A stretch of DNA of 64,000 nt from Pseudoalteromonas denitrificans DSM 6059 (GCF_900112265.1 NZ_FOLO01000011.1:22025-86024); one strand, 5' to 3'. Counted from the first letter of the stretch, positions 29,842 to 39,869 are shown. The notes: a model not told the origin generated them from the sequence alone. Program-made: numbers and translations.

Positions 29842-30908
29842 GCAGAAAAACTCCTCAAAGCAAGACCTGATGCAACAGCCAGTTGAGCACGGTGCTTATC
29901 TAGTAACTCACGATCGAGTTCAGGAGATAGCTCCATCTCAGAAAAAGGGTCTATGATGATTGAATGTATTCCTAATTCATCGATTAACAAACGATCTATA
30001 CCTTGAATCAAAGAAGTGCCACCTGATAATACAATATAGTCTAGTTGCTCATTACCACTGGTTGTCAAAAACATTTGCACAGCTCTACGTACTTGCTGCA
30101 AAAAAGTTGTCTGAAAAGGAGCTAAAACTTCAAAAGTATAGTTTGGAGGTAAATCACCCGTAATCTTAGCTTGTTCGGCTTCATCAAAACTTTTGTTATA
30201 ATATGAAACGATTGTTTTAGTATATTGTTCACCACCAAAAACTTGGTCTCTGGTGTAAATTGTTTTTCCTTTTTGTACAACGCTAAATAGCGTAGTTGAA
30301 GCGCCAACATCAATAAAAGCAATAATTTTTTCTTCGGCATCTTCTGGCAGTGTATTTTTACAAAGAGAAATTGTCCGACTTAAAGCATAAGATTCAACAT
30401 CAACAACTTTAGGTTCAAAACCTCCGGCATCTAATGCTCCGGCTCTTGCTTCAACGCTTTCAGTTCTTGCTGCAGATAATAATACATTTACTTTTGATGG
30501 ATCCGCTTCATTAATGTCCAACTTTTCAAAGTCCAAACTAACTTCATCCAAAGGATAAGGAATTAAACTATCAGCTTCAATTTCAATTTGAGATTCAAGT
30601 TCACTATCAGATAATGAAACATCCATAAAAATAACTTTCGTAATAACTGTTTGACCCGAAACAGCTACTGCCGCGTGAGTTACAGATCTAGGCATTTTTT
30701 TACGAATTTTGTTAATCACTCGCCCAACAGACTCAATATCTTGAATTGAGCGTTCAACCATGGCCCCTTTAGGCATAGGTTCAATCGCAAATGATTCGAG
30801 TCTGTATAACTCATTTTTTTTGCTGAGTAACACAGCTTTGACCGAATGAGATCCGATATCAATCCCGACCATCCAGGATATTGGTTTCTTAAATAATTGA
30901 CCTAACAT
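29829..30908 (-). CDS. pilM: Type IV pilus actin-like ATPase PilM
   Basis: A 359-residue cytoplasmic protein of the FtsA/actin fold. The phosphate-1 loop is VGIDIGSHSVKAV, phosphate-2 IAFIDVGASTTLFSV, and the adenosine motif VLSGGTSLIQG. First gene of pilMNOPQ, divergent from mrcA across 131 bp, as in E. coli hofM-mrcA. Confidence 0.95.
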   Translation of the reverse strand: MLGQLFKKPISWMVGIDIGSHSVKAVLLSKKNELYRLESFAIEPMPKGAMVERSIQDIESVGRVINKIRKKMPRSVTHAAVAVSGQTVITKVIFMDVSLSDSELESQIEIEADSLIPYPLDEVSLDFEKLDINEADPSKVNVLLSAARTESVEARAGALDAGGFEPKVVDVESYALSRTISLCKNTLPEDAEEKIIAFIDVGASTTLFSVVQKGKTIYTRDQVFGGEQYTKTIVSYYNKSFDEAEQAKITGDLPPNYTFEVLAPFQTTFLQQVRRAVQMFLTTSGNEQLDYIVLSGGTSLIQGIDRLLIDELGIHSIIIDPFSEMELSPELDRELLDKHRAQLAVASGLALRSFSACHI

Positions 30909-31039
30909 AACCTAACGCTAACCTTTTTTTATAATTTTAATAAGCTTATAAAATGTTGTTAAAAAATTTTATTCATTTATTAATCAATATATACTAGCAG
31001 TCTTGCCCCAAAAATGGGAGTTTATTTAGGGAATTTTCA

Positions 31040-33508
31040 GTGACATTGTTAAAAAATATTTTACGTTTCATTATCATATCAACGGTTATAGGGCTCTTAA
31101 CCTTACTAGGACTCTACTATTACGTGAAATCTGACATCCCTAGTGTTGATATTTTAAAAGACGTTCAATTACAAACTCCTATGCTTGTTTACACAAAAGA
31201 CGGCAAACTTATTAATCAATTTGGTGAAAAACGACGCATACCTGTAAAAATTGATGAAATACCTCAGACATTAATCAATGCATTTTTAGCAACAGAAGAT
31301 AGTCGTTTTTATGAACATTTTGGTATTGACCCTATTGGTATAATACGTTCTGCAATTGTTTTAATTACGACAGGACAAAAAAAGCAAGGCGCCAGTACAA
31401 TTACAATGCAGCTTGCAAGAAATTTCTTTCTGACACGCGAAAAAGCTTATATTAGAAAAGTTAAAGAAATTTTTATAGCCATGCATATAGAGAGCTTACT
31501 CTCTAAAGATGAAATTCTGGCTTTATATTTAAATAAAATAGAGCTTGGTAATCGAGCTTTTGGCATAGGTGCAGCAGCACAAGTTTATTATGGTAAAAGT
31601 TTAAATGAACTTTCATTACCTGAAATGGCTATGCTTGCAGGCTTACCTAAAGCCCCTTCAGCACTTAACCCAATTAGAAATCCAAAACGAGCAAAGTCCA
31701 GAAGAAATATTGTTTTAGGTAGATTATTATCTGAAAACCACATAACAGAAAGCCAATATGAAAATGCGATAAAACAACCCATTACAGCACGTTTCCATGG
31801 TGCTGAAATTGAAATTTCAGCACCATATATTTCTGAAATGGTTCGAGCTGAAATGGTTAAGCGTTATGGTTTAGAAAATGCGTATAATAATGGTTATCGT
31901 GTATATACAAGTATAACATCAGGTTTACAATTAGCAGCCCAGTATGCTGTCACAAATAATTTACAACAATACGATTTAAGACATGGATATCGTGGACCCA
32001 AACTTTATTTGTGGAATTCAGATGAGGAAGAACAATGGCACCCAACTGATATTCTAAAACATTTAAAATCAATAAAAGAAGTCGCTAACTTAAAAGCTGG
32101 TGTTGTTACCGCCGTATTTGAAACGAGTATTCAAGTACTGCTTAAAGATGGTCACTTTGTCACTGTGCAATGGGATGGTTTAAAATGGGCAAGACCTTAT
32201 ATCAACGATAATCGCCAAGGGAAGCCACCCAAAACTGCAATAGATATTCTTAATACTGGCGCGCAAATTTGGCTTCTTGAGCAAGATCAATCACAATATA
32301 CGCTTAGCCAAATACCTGACGCCTCTGGCGCTTTGGTTTCTCTCAACCCACAAAATGGTGCTATCCTTGCTATTATTGGTGGCTACAGCTTTAAATTAAG
32401 CCAATATAACAGAGCAGTTCAAGCAAAACGCCAAGTGGGTTCAAATATAAAACCATTTATATACTCTGCAGCTATCAATAACAATTATACTTTAGCTAGC
32501 ATCATGAATGATGCAGCGATTCATCAATGGGATAAAAGTCAAGGCATCGCGTGGCGACCTAAAAATAGTCCTGAAAAGTATGTTGGGCCAATACGCGTTA
32601 GACGCGCATTAGCTCAGTCAAAAAATGTTATTTCAGTAAGGTTATTACGTGGTGTTGGTTTAAATAAAACTGCAGATTATTTATTAAACTTTGGCTTTAA
32701 AGCCCAGGATATACATAGAAATGAAACCCTTGCACTAGGGAGTGCCTCTTTAACACCATTAGAGTTAGCAACAGGAATGGCAACCTTTGCCAATGGCGGG
32801 CATTTAATTGAACCTTATTTCATTAGTAAAATAGACGATGCTTTCGGCAATGAATTATTTAAAGCAAAACCACTCATCGCTTGCCTCACTTGTAATGAGC
32901 AAGAAATCAAAGACACTGTTGAATATGCGCCTCGTGTTATTAGCAAACAAAATGCATTTTTAATAGCAAACGCGATGACAAGTACTATTTGGGGTGGTGG
33001 AAATTGGACTCATAAGACAGGTTGGAACGGTACAGGGTGGCGAGCACAAAAACTCAAACGCAGAGATCTCTCAGGTAAAACAGGCACTACTAATAATCAG
33101 GTTGATACTTGGTTTACAGGGTTCAATCGCAACATACTTACAACCACTTGGGTTGGGTTCGATAACCCAGGTAAATCTCTCGGAAAAACAAAAAGCAATA
33201 GTAACTTAGGAAAAAACCAAGTCTCAGGCACTGAAGCAGGCGCCAGAACAGCTCAACCAGCTTGGGTGGACTTTATGCAATATGCATTAAAAGAACAACC
33301 TATTGCTCCAATAGAACAGCCTGAGGGCTTAGTTTCAGTAAGAATAGATTTAAAAACTGGATTATTAAGTCACAAAACAGATTATACAAGTCGTTTTGAA
33401 TACTTTATAAAAAATACAGCTCCTACACAATACATACAAGATAGTGAGCCTGCTATTTTTGAAGACAATAATGAAGGTAAAGTTGTCGAAGAAGAAGAGC
33501 TATTTTAG
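31040..33508 (+). CDS. mrcA: Penicillin-binding protein 1A
   Basis: An 822-residue bifunctional peptidoglycan synthase. The N-terminal anchor is at about 8-28. The glycosyltransferase catalytic Glu is E86 in ATEDSRFYEHFGID, with GASTITMQLARNFFL following. An OB-like insert precedes the transpeptidase, whose motifs are S468-x-x-K (SNIK), SKN at 527-529 and KTG at 680-682. A Glu-rich tail ends the protein. It is divergent from pilMNOPQ, a pairing conserved through gammaproteobacteria. Confidence 0.96.
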   Translation: MTLLKNILRFIIISTVIGLLTLLGLYYYVKSDIPSVDILKDVQLQTPMLVYTKDGKLINQFGEKRRIPVKIDEIPQTLINAFLATEDSRFYEHFGIDPIGIIRSAIVLITTGQKKQGASTITMQLARNFFLTREKAYIRKVKEIFIAMHIESLLSKDEILALYLNKIELGNRAFGIGAAAQVYYGKSLNELSLPEMAMLAGLPKAPSALNPIRNPKRAKSRRNIVLGRLLSENHITESQYENAIKQPITARFHGAEIEISAPYISEMVRAEMVKRYGLENAYNNGYRVYTSITSGLQLAAQYAVTNNLQQYDLRHGYRGPKLYLWNSDEEEQWHPTDILKHLKSIKEVANLKAGVVTAVFETSIQVLLKDGHFVTVQWDGLKWARPYINDNRQGKPPKTAIDILNTGAQIWLLEQDQSQYTLSQIPDASGALVSLNPQNGAILAIIGGYSFKLSQYNRAVQAKRQVGSNIKPFIYSAAINNNYTLASIMNDAAIHQWDKSQGIAWRPKNSPEKYVGPIRVRRALAQSKNVISVRLLRGVGLNKTADYLLNFGFKAQDIHRNETLALGSASLTPLELATGMATFANGGHLIEPYFISKIDDAFGNELFKAKPLIACLTCNEQEIKDTVEYAPRVISKQNAFLIANAMTSTIWGGGNWTHKTGWNGTGWRAQKLKRRDLSGKTGTTNNQVDTWFTGFNRNILTTTWVGFDNPGKSLGKTKSNSNLGKNQVSGTEAGARTAQPAWVDFMQYALKEQPIAPIEQPEGLVSVRIDLKTGLLSHKTDYTSRFEYFIKNTAPTQYIQDSEPAIFEDNNEGKVVEEEELF

Positions 33509-33795
33509 ACGCTTAGCCGAATTCATTTTACGCATTTGTTTTCCTTTTAAATGAGTTTTTAATGTCAAACCGAGCATATAAATCTAAATGGTATAAAACA
33601 GCCACCTAAAATCTGCAACATTGATTTCAGATAGGATATTTTTCATGAAAGTTAAATTAGATAATAGAAAAAACATAATGGATTGAAGAGAAATAGCTAA
33701 AATAAAATTGATTGTAATATTGAATGAAAAACCATCAAGAGATGTTGTATTTGAATAAGTATTCTAAAGTTAAGGCAAACTAAACTAATTTAATA
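33509..33795. other. Intergenic stretch at the junction of two conserved gene blocks
   Basis: About 290 bp between mrcA and the rplI terminator contain no gene I can support. The longest start-containing frame is about 13 codons. No hairpin terminator for mrcA is obvious. This is where the 75-minute and 95-minute E. coli orders abut. Confidence 0.4.
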
Positions 33796-33821
33796 AAAAA
33801 CCGTGACAAAGCACGGTTTTT
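33796..33821 (-). terminator. Intrinsic terminator of the rpsF-priB-rpsR-rplI operon
   Basis: A 10-bp stem (AAAAACCGTG / CACGGTTTTT) with a 6-base loop lies 31 bp beyond the rplI stop. Flanking A and T runs allow function from both sides. Confidence 0.85.
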
Positions 33822-33851
33822 AACATTAATAATTACTTTAAAAAGTAAAAA

Positions 33852-34304
33852 TTAAGCTTCAGCAATAACAACAACTTTAATCGTAGCTGTTACGTCTGAA
33901 TGTACTTGAATAGCAACATCAAATTCACCCAACTCACGGATTGTACCTAGAGGAAGACGAACTTCAGATTTAGCAACTGGAACACCAACAGCAGAGATAG
34001 CATCAGCGATATCGCGAGTACCGATTGAACCGAATAACTTACCTTCATCACCAGCTTTAGATACTAAAGTAACTTCAGCTAATGCAGCAAGTGTATCAGC
34101 ACGCATTTCTGCAGCTGCATGTTGTTCAGCAATTTTAGCTTCTAATTCTGCACGACGTGCATCAAAAGTTTCAATGTTTGCTTTAGTTGCAGGAACTGCT
34201 TTACCTTGTGGGAAAAGGAAGTTACGAGCATAGCCCGATTTAACTGCAACTTGATCGCCTAGAGTACCTAGGTTAGCGATCTTGTCTAATAAAATAATTT
34301 GCAT
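33852..34304 (-). CDS. rplI: 50S ribosomal protein L9
   Basis: A 150-residue L9. The N-terminal domain [34 protein letters not shown] (cut here into the start and the [11 protein letters not shown] signature) joins the C-terminal domain by a long helix at about 42-75. Last gene of the S6 operon. Confidence 0.97.
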   Translation of the reverse strand: MQIILLDKIANLGTLGDQVAVKSGYARNFLFPQGKAVPATKANIETFDARRAELEAKIAEQHAAAEMRADTLAALAEVTLVSKAGDEGKLFGSIGTRDIADAISAVGVPVAKSEVRLPLGTIRELGEFDVAIQVHSDVTATIKVVVIAEA

Positions 34305-34337
34305 TTATCCACACCTTAAAAAATGTTGAACCGCTGC

Positions 34338-34565
34338 TTACTTATGTAAGTCAGTGTATGGAAGAAGGGCTAAGTAGCGAGCGCGTTTGATAGCGGTAGC
34401 TAGTTGACGCTGATATTTAGCGCTAGTACCAGTAATACGACTTGGTACAATTTTGCCACTTTCTGTAACATAGTTTCTAAGAGTAGCTAGATCTTTATAA
34501 TCTATTTGTTGTACGCCTTCCGCTTTAAAGCGGCAGAACTTACGACGTCTGAAATAACGTGCCAT
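34338..34565 (-). CDS. rpsR: 30S ribosomal protein S18
   Basis: A 75-residue S18, [17 protein letters not shown] onward, ending [18 protein letters not shown]. Its start lies inside the 3' end of priB, with a GGAG site 8 bp before the ATG, so both genes overlap by 26 bp. Confidence 0.97.
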
Positions 34566-34881
34566 GAGATAAATCTCCTAAACTAATTCTGTTAATTTGT
34601 TGTGCATGTAGAACTAATTGACTTAATCCATTTCGACCTTCATGGCGGTTTAAAAACCCCATTACAGCCAATTCTTGCCCAACTTCTAAATTCTGAGTAT
34701 GTTCAACAATAGAATGACCACTAGCAACAACTTGAATTCGAACATAACTATTACGGTTAAATCCTGCTTCCATTTGTTGAGATCTGTGTTCCAACACTAA
34801 AATACAATGTGGGATACCAGCTGGGCTTTGGCTAAATTTAGGTGTTTTACATAAAACACCCGAAATATTCAGCTCATTCAT
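34540..34881 (-). CDS. priB: Primosomal replication protein PriB
   Basis: A 113-residue OB-fold single-strand DNA-binding protein used in PriA-dependent replication restart. Conserved parts are [22 protein letters not shown] and [13 protein letters not shown]. The start [11 protein letters not shown] is chosen because E. coli PriB begins there and GAAGGC lies 3-8 bases upstream; a TTG seven codons earlier is less likely. The protein ends with about nine residues (GTLFQTS and neighbours) beyond the usual C-terminus, which run across the rpsR start. Confidence 0.92.
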   Translation of the reverse strand: MNELNISGVLCKTPKFSQSPAGIPHCILVLEHRSQQMEAGFNRNSYVRIQVVASGHSIVEHTQNLEVGQELAVMGFLNRHEGRNGLSQLVLHAQQINRISLGDLSHGTLFQTS

Positions 34882-34905
34882 ATTGCCTTCATTACTCAAC
34901 AACGA

Positions 34906-35256
34906 TTAAGCTGCTGCTGCAGGAGCTGCTTCTTTTTTCTCTTCTCTTGCAAGAGGAGAAGCTTCAGTTACTGCGTTTTTAGTACGAATAACTAAACTAC
35001 GTAGCACTGCATCGTTGTAACGGAAAGTAGTTTCAAGCTCGCTTACTACTTCAGATGTTGTTTCAACATTCATTAGAACATAATGTGCTTTATGAAGTTT
35101 GTTTATTGGGTAAGCCAGTTGACGACGACCCCAATCTTCTAGACGGTGAATAGTACCGCCAGCTTCAGTGATTGAACCTGTGTAACGTTCGATCATTCCT
35201 GAAACTTGTTCACTTTGATCTGGATGAACCATGAATACGATTTCGTAATGACGCAT
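34906..35256 (-). CDS. rpsF: 30S ribosomal protein S6
   Basis: A 116-residue S6, starting [18 protein letters not shown] and with [20 protein letters not shown] at about 41-60. The tail is Glu/Lys/Ala-rich, ending in AAPAAAA; S6 tails are glutamylated by RimK in some bacteria, but no EE end is present here. First gene of the operon. Confidence 0.97.
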   Translation of the reverse strand: MRHYEIVFMVHPDQSEQVSGMIERYTGSITEAGGTIHRLEDWGRRQLAYPINKLHKAHYVLMNVETTSEVVSELETTFRYNDAVLRSLVIRTKNAVTEASPLAREEKKEAAPAAAA

Positions 35257-35278
35257 GGGTATTCCTTACGGTTAATTA

Positions 35279-35310
35279 GCCTTTTATCGTTCGACCGGTC
35301 GATTTAAGGC
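35279..35310 (-). promoter_or_regulatory. Candidate S6:S18 autoregulatory hairpin in the rpsF leader
   Basis: In minus-strand RNA the arms GCCTT (35306-35310) and AAGGC (35279-35283) enclose asymmetric internal loops around the palindrome TCGACCGGTCGA (35291-35302). A CCG sits in the inner loop. The S6:S18 complex is known to bind a CCG-containing leader structure in many bacteria. The pairing is seen; the identity is inferred. Confidence 0.4.
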
Positions 35311-35477
35311 AAGGAACTAATATTAAGTTGGTCGAAAGAGCGCGTATTTTACACAGGTTTAATATATTCTGCAATCTATGAATGTTTTTTATTCTAGCTC
35401 ATTATTTTTCACTTTAAAAACACATTAATGAAAACAAAGTAGAAAATATAAGCATTATTTATTAAGTACTTACTGAG

Positions 35478-35491
35478 TTGATCTAGATCAA
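35478..35491. promoter_or_regulatory. Perfect FNR-type box upstream of PilJ-domain gene
   Basis: TTGATCTAGATCAA is an exact match to the FNR/Anr/EtrA consensus TTGAT-N4-ATCAA. Its centre is 66 bp upstream of the start codon at 35551. A transcription start near 35526 would place it at -41.5, the class II activating position, though the matching -10 box is weak. It is about 220 bp from rpsF, so the plus-strand gene is the likely target. Confidence 0.65.
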
Positions 35492-35550
35492 ATTTTATCT
35501 TTTTTCTTAAGTTAAGGTGTGCCCAAAAAGGAATAGTCAAAAGGTTCACC

Positions 35551-36369
35551 ATGAAAAAAATACTTCTAATACCAATTTTTATGAGTTTATTACTACTATC
35601 AAACTCAGGAAATTCAAAAGCACTATCTACTGAACAAGCTATTAGTACAGCAGGCTCACAGCGCATGCTGAGCCAGAGGATAGCTAAAAACTACATTTTG
35701 ATTTCAAGTCGTATTACACCTGATGAAGCAACAGAAGAATTAGATGAAAGTGCTGCAAATTTTGAAATGAATCTGCACAAACTAAAAATATCAATTCAAG
35801 ATGATGCTATGTCTAAAAAAGCTTTACAAGAACTGAACAAGGGATGGCGAGAATTTAGAGAATTTGCGTTAAGGGAACCTAAACGAGAAAACACACCAGA
35901 AATTGTTAAACGAAGTGGCGAGTTATTAAACTTAGCAAATAATTTAGTTATTGCATTAGAGTTTAAGTCAGCTACAAAAAGTGCCGTCTTAATAAATATT
36001 TCTGGTCGACAACGTATGTTATCACAGCGTTTAGCAATGTTTTATTTAGCGGGCTTCAGTGGTTATAATGAAGATAAATATCACGAAGAAATGCGAGATA
36101 CGGCAAAAGAATTTTCCGATGCCTTAGTATACCTGATTGATATTCCTGAAAACCCAGAGCAGATAAAAACTGCTTTAAATGATGTAAATAATCAATGGTC
36201 TTTTTATCAATCTCGCTTTATAAAGAAAAAGAAAGCGCGATATGTGCCCAGAGTGATCCAAGTGATCACTGAAACAATTTTACAAGATATGGATCAAGTG
36301 ACTGAACTTTATAAACGAGAAGATTTTGCTAAAACGATATTTAGCGAAAGCATGAAAATAGCTTTATAA
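35551..36369 (+). CDS. Secreted protein with two PilJ/NarX-type sensor domains
   Basis: A 272-residue protein with a signal peptide (residues 1-24, SKA-L). It consists of two tandem copies of the PilJ/NarX N-terminal four-helix domain, each with the QRMLSQR box (37-43 and 154-160). In NarX/NarQ that box (GRQRMLSQR) binds nitrate or nitrite. No second membrane helix, HAMP, kinase or chemotaxis domain follows, so this is a free-standing periplasmic sensor-like protein. A perfect FNR box upstream suggests induction without oxygen. It could present ligand to a separate receptor; that is inference. Confidence 0.75.
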   Translation: MKKILLIPIFMSLLLLSNSGNSKALSTEQAISTAGSQRMLSQRIAKNYILISSRITPDEATEELDESAANFEMNLHKLKISIQDDAMSKKALQELNKGWREFREFALREPKRENTPEIVKRSGELLNLANNLVIALEFKSATKSAVLINISGRQRMLSQRLAMFYLAGFSGYNEDKYHEEMRDTAKEFSDALVYLIDIPENPEQIKTALNDVNNQWSFYQSRFIKKKKARYVPRVIQVITETILQDMDQVTELYKREDFAKTIFSESMKIAL

Positions 36370-36380
36370 GCTAAATATAT

Positions 36381-36415
36381 GAAGTGGTCTATAACCCTGA
36401 GTTTTAGCCACTTCT
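36381..36415. terminator. Bidirectional hairpin between PilJ gene and rlmB
   Basis: GAAGTGG pairs with CCACTTC, extended inward by CTATAAC / GTTTTAG with one mismatch, around a short CCTGA loop. TCATTTTTATTT follows on the plus strand. It serves the convergent ends. Confidence 0.7.
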
Positions 36416-36424
36416 CATTTTTAT

Positions 36425-37174
36425 TTAAAGAGACCTCTGCCTTAAGACTTCAAACAAACAAATGCCAGTTGCTACAGAGACATTTAAGCTCGAAACCGTA
36501 CCAACCATAGGTATCTTAACTAATGAATCACAATGCTCGCGCGTTAAACGGCGCATGCCAGTACCTTCAGCCCCCATTACAATGGCGATAGACCCCATTA
36601 GCTTTGCATCAAATACGTGAGTATCAGTTTCACCCGCCGTACCTACAACCCAAACTCCTTGTTCTTTAATTTCTCTTAAAGTACGCGCTAAATTTGTCAC
36701 TTGAATAAGTGGAATTGTTTCTGCTGCACCACAGGCTACTTTTCGAGCAACACCATTTAATTTAGCTGAATTATCTTTTGGTACAATGATAGCATCAACA
36801 CCAGCAGCATCAGCACTGCGCAAACAGGCACCTAAATTATGAGGATCAGTGATACCGTCTAAAATAAGAAAAAAAGCATTTTCATTGTTTTTAGATTTTT
36901 CAACTAGAATTTCATCTAAATCTTTTTCACTAAATTTTTTACCCGCTTTTACTTTTGCAATAATACCCTGATGTTGCTCACCCTTTGCTTTTTCATCAAG
37001 TGTTTTTCTGTGCATAAACTGAATAGAAACACCAAACTCTTTTGCAGTTTCTAACACAGGAGTTAAACGTTTATCATCACGACCTTTGAGTGCATATATT
37101 TCAATAAAACGTTCTGGCTCAGCATTTAAAATTGCTTCAACCGAATGAAATCCAAAGATTAATTCATTACTCAC
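36425..37174 (-). CDS. rlmB: 23S rRNA (guanosine-2'-O)-methyltransferase RlmB
   Basis: A 249-residue SpoU-family methyltransferase that modifies G2251 of 23S rRNA. The N-terminal substrate-binding domain ([10 protein letters not shown]) precedes the knotted catalytic domain with [37 protein letters not shown] and [16 protein letters not shown]. It lies 15 bp downstream of rnr, as in E. coli. Confidence 0.96.
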   Translation of the reverse strand: MSNELIFGFHSVEAILNAEPERFIEIYALKGRDDKRLTPVLETAKEFGVSIQFMHRKTLDEKAKGEQHQGIIAKVKAGKKFSEKDLDEILVEKSKNNENAFFLILDGITDPHNLGACLRSADAAGVDAIIVPKDNSAKLNGVARKVACGAAETIPLIQVTNLARTLREIKEQGVWVVGTAGETDTHVFDAKLMGSIAIVMGAEGTGMRRLTREHCDSLVKIPMVGTVSSLNVSVATGICLFEVLRQRSL

Positions 37175-37189
37175 TTGCTCTTCTCTCCT

Positions 37190-39712
37190 CTACCCTTTTT
37201 CACTAGAACGCTTACGTGCATTTTTACCTGGGCGCTTTTTCTTTGCTTTAGACTTTGTTTTTGACTTTTTAGCCTGCTTGTTACCAGTCTTTGAATCAGT
37301 TTGAGCTGTTTTACGTTTATTAGGCTTACGTTTTTTATTTTTACTAGGTGGCTTTTTATGATCTCTAGTATTTTCTTGTTCATCTGGATTTCCATCATCA
37401 TTTTTTCGAGATGAAATTTTAGGAATTTGTCCAGATTTAAGTTGTTCTCTAACACTTTTTTTAGCCGGAGTATATCTGCGAGGAGATATAGGAGATGCAC
37501 TACTATTTTGTTTACGACGACGTGCATATCTATCAACAACTGCATCTTCAGCTAAAATAAGATTAATACGTCTTTGCTCTAAACTAACAGATACTACACT
37601 TACACGTACTTTATCGCCTAAACGATATACTTTTTTAGAGTTTTCACCAATTAATAGATGTTTAGCACCATCAAACTGGAAAAAGTCATTAGTAAGTGAA
37701 GTAATATGAATTAGGCCATCAATATAAAGTTCATCCAAACGGATAAATAAACCAAAACTCGTCACCGATGAAATCACACCAGTAAACTCATCACCAACAT
37801 GGTCTTGCATAAATTCACACTTTAGCCAGTCAGCAACTTCTCTTGTTGCATCATCGGCACGACGCTCTGTTTTAGAACAGAGTTCACCTAATTGATTTAC
37901 CTCATCAGGGTTATAAATATATTCACCAGAAGTTTGCTGGCCTTGCCCCTTTATCACGCCTTTAATTGCACGGTGTACAACTAAATCAGGATAACGGCGT
38001 ATCGGTGACGTAAAGTGAGCATATGCTGGTAAAGATAACCCAAAATGACCAATATTACCTGACTGATAAACAGCTTGTTTCATTGAACGTAATAACATTA
38101 CTTGGATCAACTCGACTTCAGGTCTTTGACCAAGTTTTTCAATACACTGTGTTATTTCTTTAGGGCTTGGCTCTTCAGGTAATGGATTTTCAATACCTAA
38201 CTCACCTAAGAACTTTCTAAAATTCGATAACTTTTCAGGATCCGGTTCATCATGAACACGGTATAACGCACTGGCTTCATGCTTTTCAAGTAAACGTGCC
38301 GCCGACACATTTGCTAAAATCATACATTCTTCAATTAATTTATGTGCATCATTACGTTCAATTGTAGTCACAGCTTCAATTTTACGATGGGCATTAAATA
38401 CGAACTTAGGCTCTACTGTTTCAAACTCAATTGCACCACGATTTTGGCGGGCTGATTTCAGCGCAAAATACATTTGATATAGATTTTGTAAATGCGGCAC
38501 AACATTTTGACTTGCTGCAATTTGTTGTTCATCACCTTTTAAAATTGCAGATACTTGCGTATACGTCATACGTGCATGTGAATTCATTACAGCTTCGTAG
38601 AACTTATAACCCGATAAGCGTCCTGCTTCTGAAATGGTCATTTCTGCCACTAAACATAAGCGGTCTACTTTTGGATTTAATGAACATAAACCATTTGATA
38701 ATACACGCGGTAACATAGGTACCACTTGCTCAGGAAAATAAACCGAGTTACCACGATTAATTGCCTCTTCATCTAATGCTGAGTCTTTAGGTACATAATG
38801 CGATACATCTGCAATTGCGACCCACAAACGCCAACCGCCTGATTTTTTAGGTTCACAATAAACGGCATCATCAAAATCACGAGCATCTTCACCATCTATG
38901 GTTAATAGAGGTATATCACGTAAATCAATTCGACCTTGCTTTGCTGACTCTTCAACTTCTTCGGCTAAAGGTGCAACTTGCGCTTCAACCTCTTTAGGCC
39001 ATACATATGGAATATCATGGTTACGCAGTGCGACCTCTATTTCCATACCTGGTGCCATATGATCGCCAATCACTTCAATCACTTTAGCGACAGCATCCAT
39101 ACGTGGACTTGGTCTTTGTGTTATTTCGACTTGTACCATTTGATTATGGCGAGCGCCTTTTTCACTACCAGGTAAAATCATAATATTTTGTGTAATACGC
39201 GGATCTTCAGGGATCACTAATGCCATACCATGATCAACAAAGTAACGACCAACTATCGGCGCTCTTTGCCCTTCAATAACACGTACTATACGTGCATCAC
39301 ATTTACCCCCTCTGCCTTTTGATGCCGGTTTTGCCAGCACGACATCACCATGTAAAACGGTTTTCATTTGATGTTTAGGAATAAACCAATCTTTGCCACC
39401 GGCTTCTAATTCTAAAAAACCAAAGCCATCTCTATGACCTAAAACCTTGCCTTTAACTAATTCTGATTCATCAATAATGCAGTAGCATTTATGTTTATTA
39501 AAGAAGATTTGCCCATCGCGTTCCATTGCGCGCAAACGACGTTTCAAACCGATTTCACGTTCTTCATCTTGCACAGAAAGCTCTTCACACAATTCATTAA
39601 AACGCGCAGGTTTAGAGCGGCTTTGCATGTGGGCTAAAATAAATTCCCGGCTAGGCACTGGATTATCGTATTTTTCTTGTTCTCGAGTTAGAAATGGATC
39701 CTGATCAGACAT
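37190..39712 (-). CDS. rnr: Ribonuclease R
   Basis: An 840-residue 3'-5' exoribonuclease. An N-terminal winged-helix and two cold-shock domains lead into the RNB catalytic domain with TIDGEDARDFDDAV, whose Asp residues bind metal. An S1 domain (about 645-730) and a long Lys/Arg-rich tail from about 745 complete it. It degrades structured RNA and helps tmRNA quality control, especially in the cold. The basic tail is longer than average for the family. Confidence 0.96.
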   Translation of the reverse strand: MSDQDPFLTREQEKYDNPVPSREFILAHMQSRSKPARFNELCEELSVQDEEREIGLKRRLRAMERDGQIFFNKHKCYCIIDESELVKGKVLGHRDGFGFLELEAGGKDWFIPKHQMKTVLHGDVVLAKPASKGRGGKCDARIVRVIEGQRAPIVGRYFVDHGMALVIPEDPRITQNIMILPGSEKGARHNQMVQVEITQRPSPRMDAVAKVIEVIGDHMAPGMEIEVALRNHDIPYVWPKEVEAQVAPLAEEVEESAKQGRIDLRDIPLLTIDGEDARDFDDAVYCEPKKSGGWRLWVAIADVSHYVPKDSALDEEAINRGNSVYFPEQVVPMLPRVLSNGLCSLNPKVDRLCLVAEMTISEAGRLSGYKFYEAVMNSHARMTYTQVSAILKGDEQQIAASQNVVPHLQNLYQMYFALKSARQNRGAIEFETVEPKFVFNAHRKIEAVTTIERNDAHKLIEECMILANVSAARLLEKHEASALYRVHDEPDPEKLSNFRKFLGELGIENPLPEEPSPKEITQCIEKLGQRPEVELIQVMLLRSMKQAVYQSGNIGHFGLSLPAYAHFTSPIRRYPDLVVHRAIKGVIKGQGQQTSGEYIYNPDEVNQLGELCSKTERRADDATREVADWLKCEFMQDHVGDEFTGVISSVTSFGLFIRLDELYIDGLIHITSLTNDFFQFDGAKHLLIGENSKKVYRLGDKVRVSVVSVSLEQRRINLILAEDAVVDRYARRRKQNSSASPISPRRYTPAKKSVREQLKSGQIPKISSRKNDDGNPDEQENTRDHKKPPSKNKKRKPNKRKTAQTDSKTGNKQAKKSKTKSKAKKKRPGKNARKRSSEKG

Positions 39713-39869
39713 TAAAAGGCTTTTTGAATTAAATATGTTGTTATTTTAAACCAAAAGCAAACAATGAGACAGGATAAGTTGAAATTAGACACTACTGCAT
39801 ACAGTATTTTTAAGTAAAATAATTTACGATACTATAAAAAAGGACTTTAGCTCTTGGCATTATTAATTT

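Noticed and set aside
36241..36280. TGATC repeats resembling a CRP/FNR site
   Set aside because: Inside the PilJ-domain coding sequence, with no gene start nearby.
37171..37545. A Lys/Leu-rich 124-codon frame overlapping the rnr 3' end
   Set aside because: Second-frame reading of the basic RNase R tail; no homologous look and no independent start signal.
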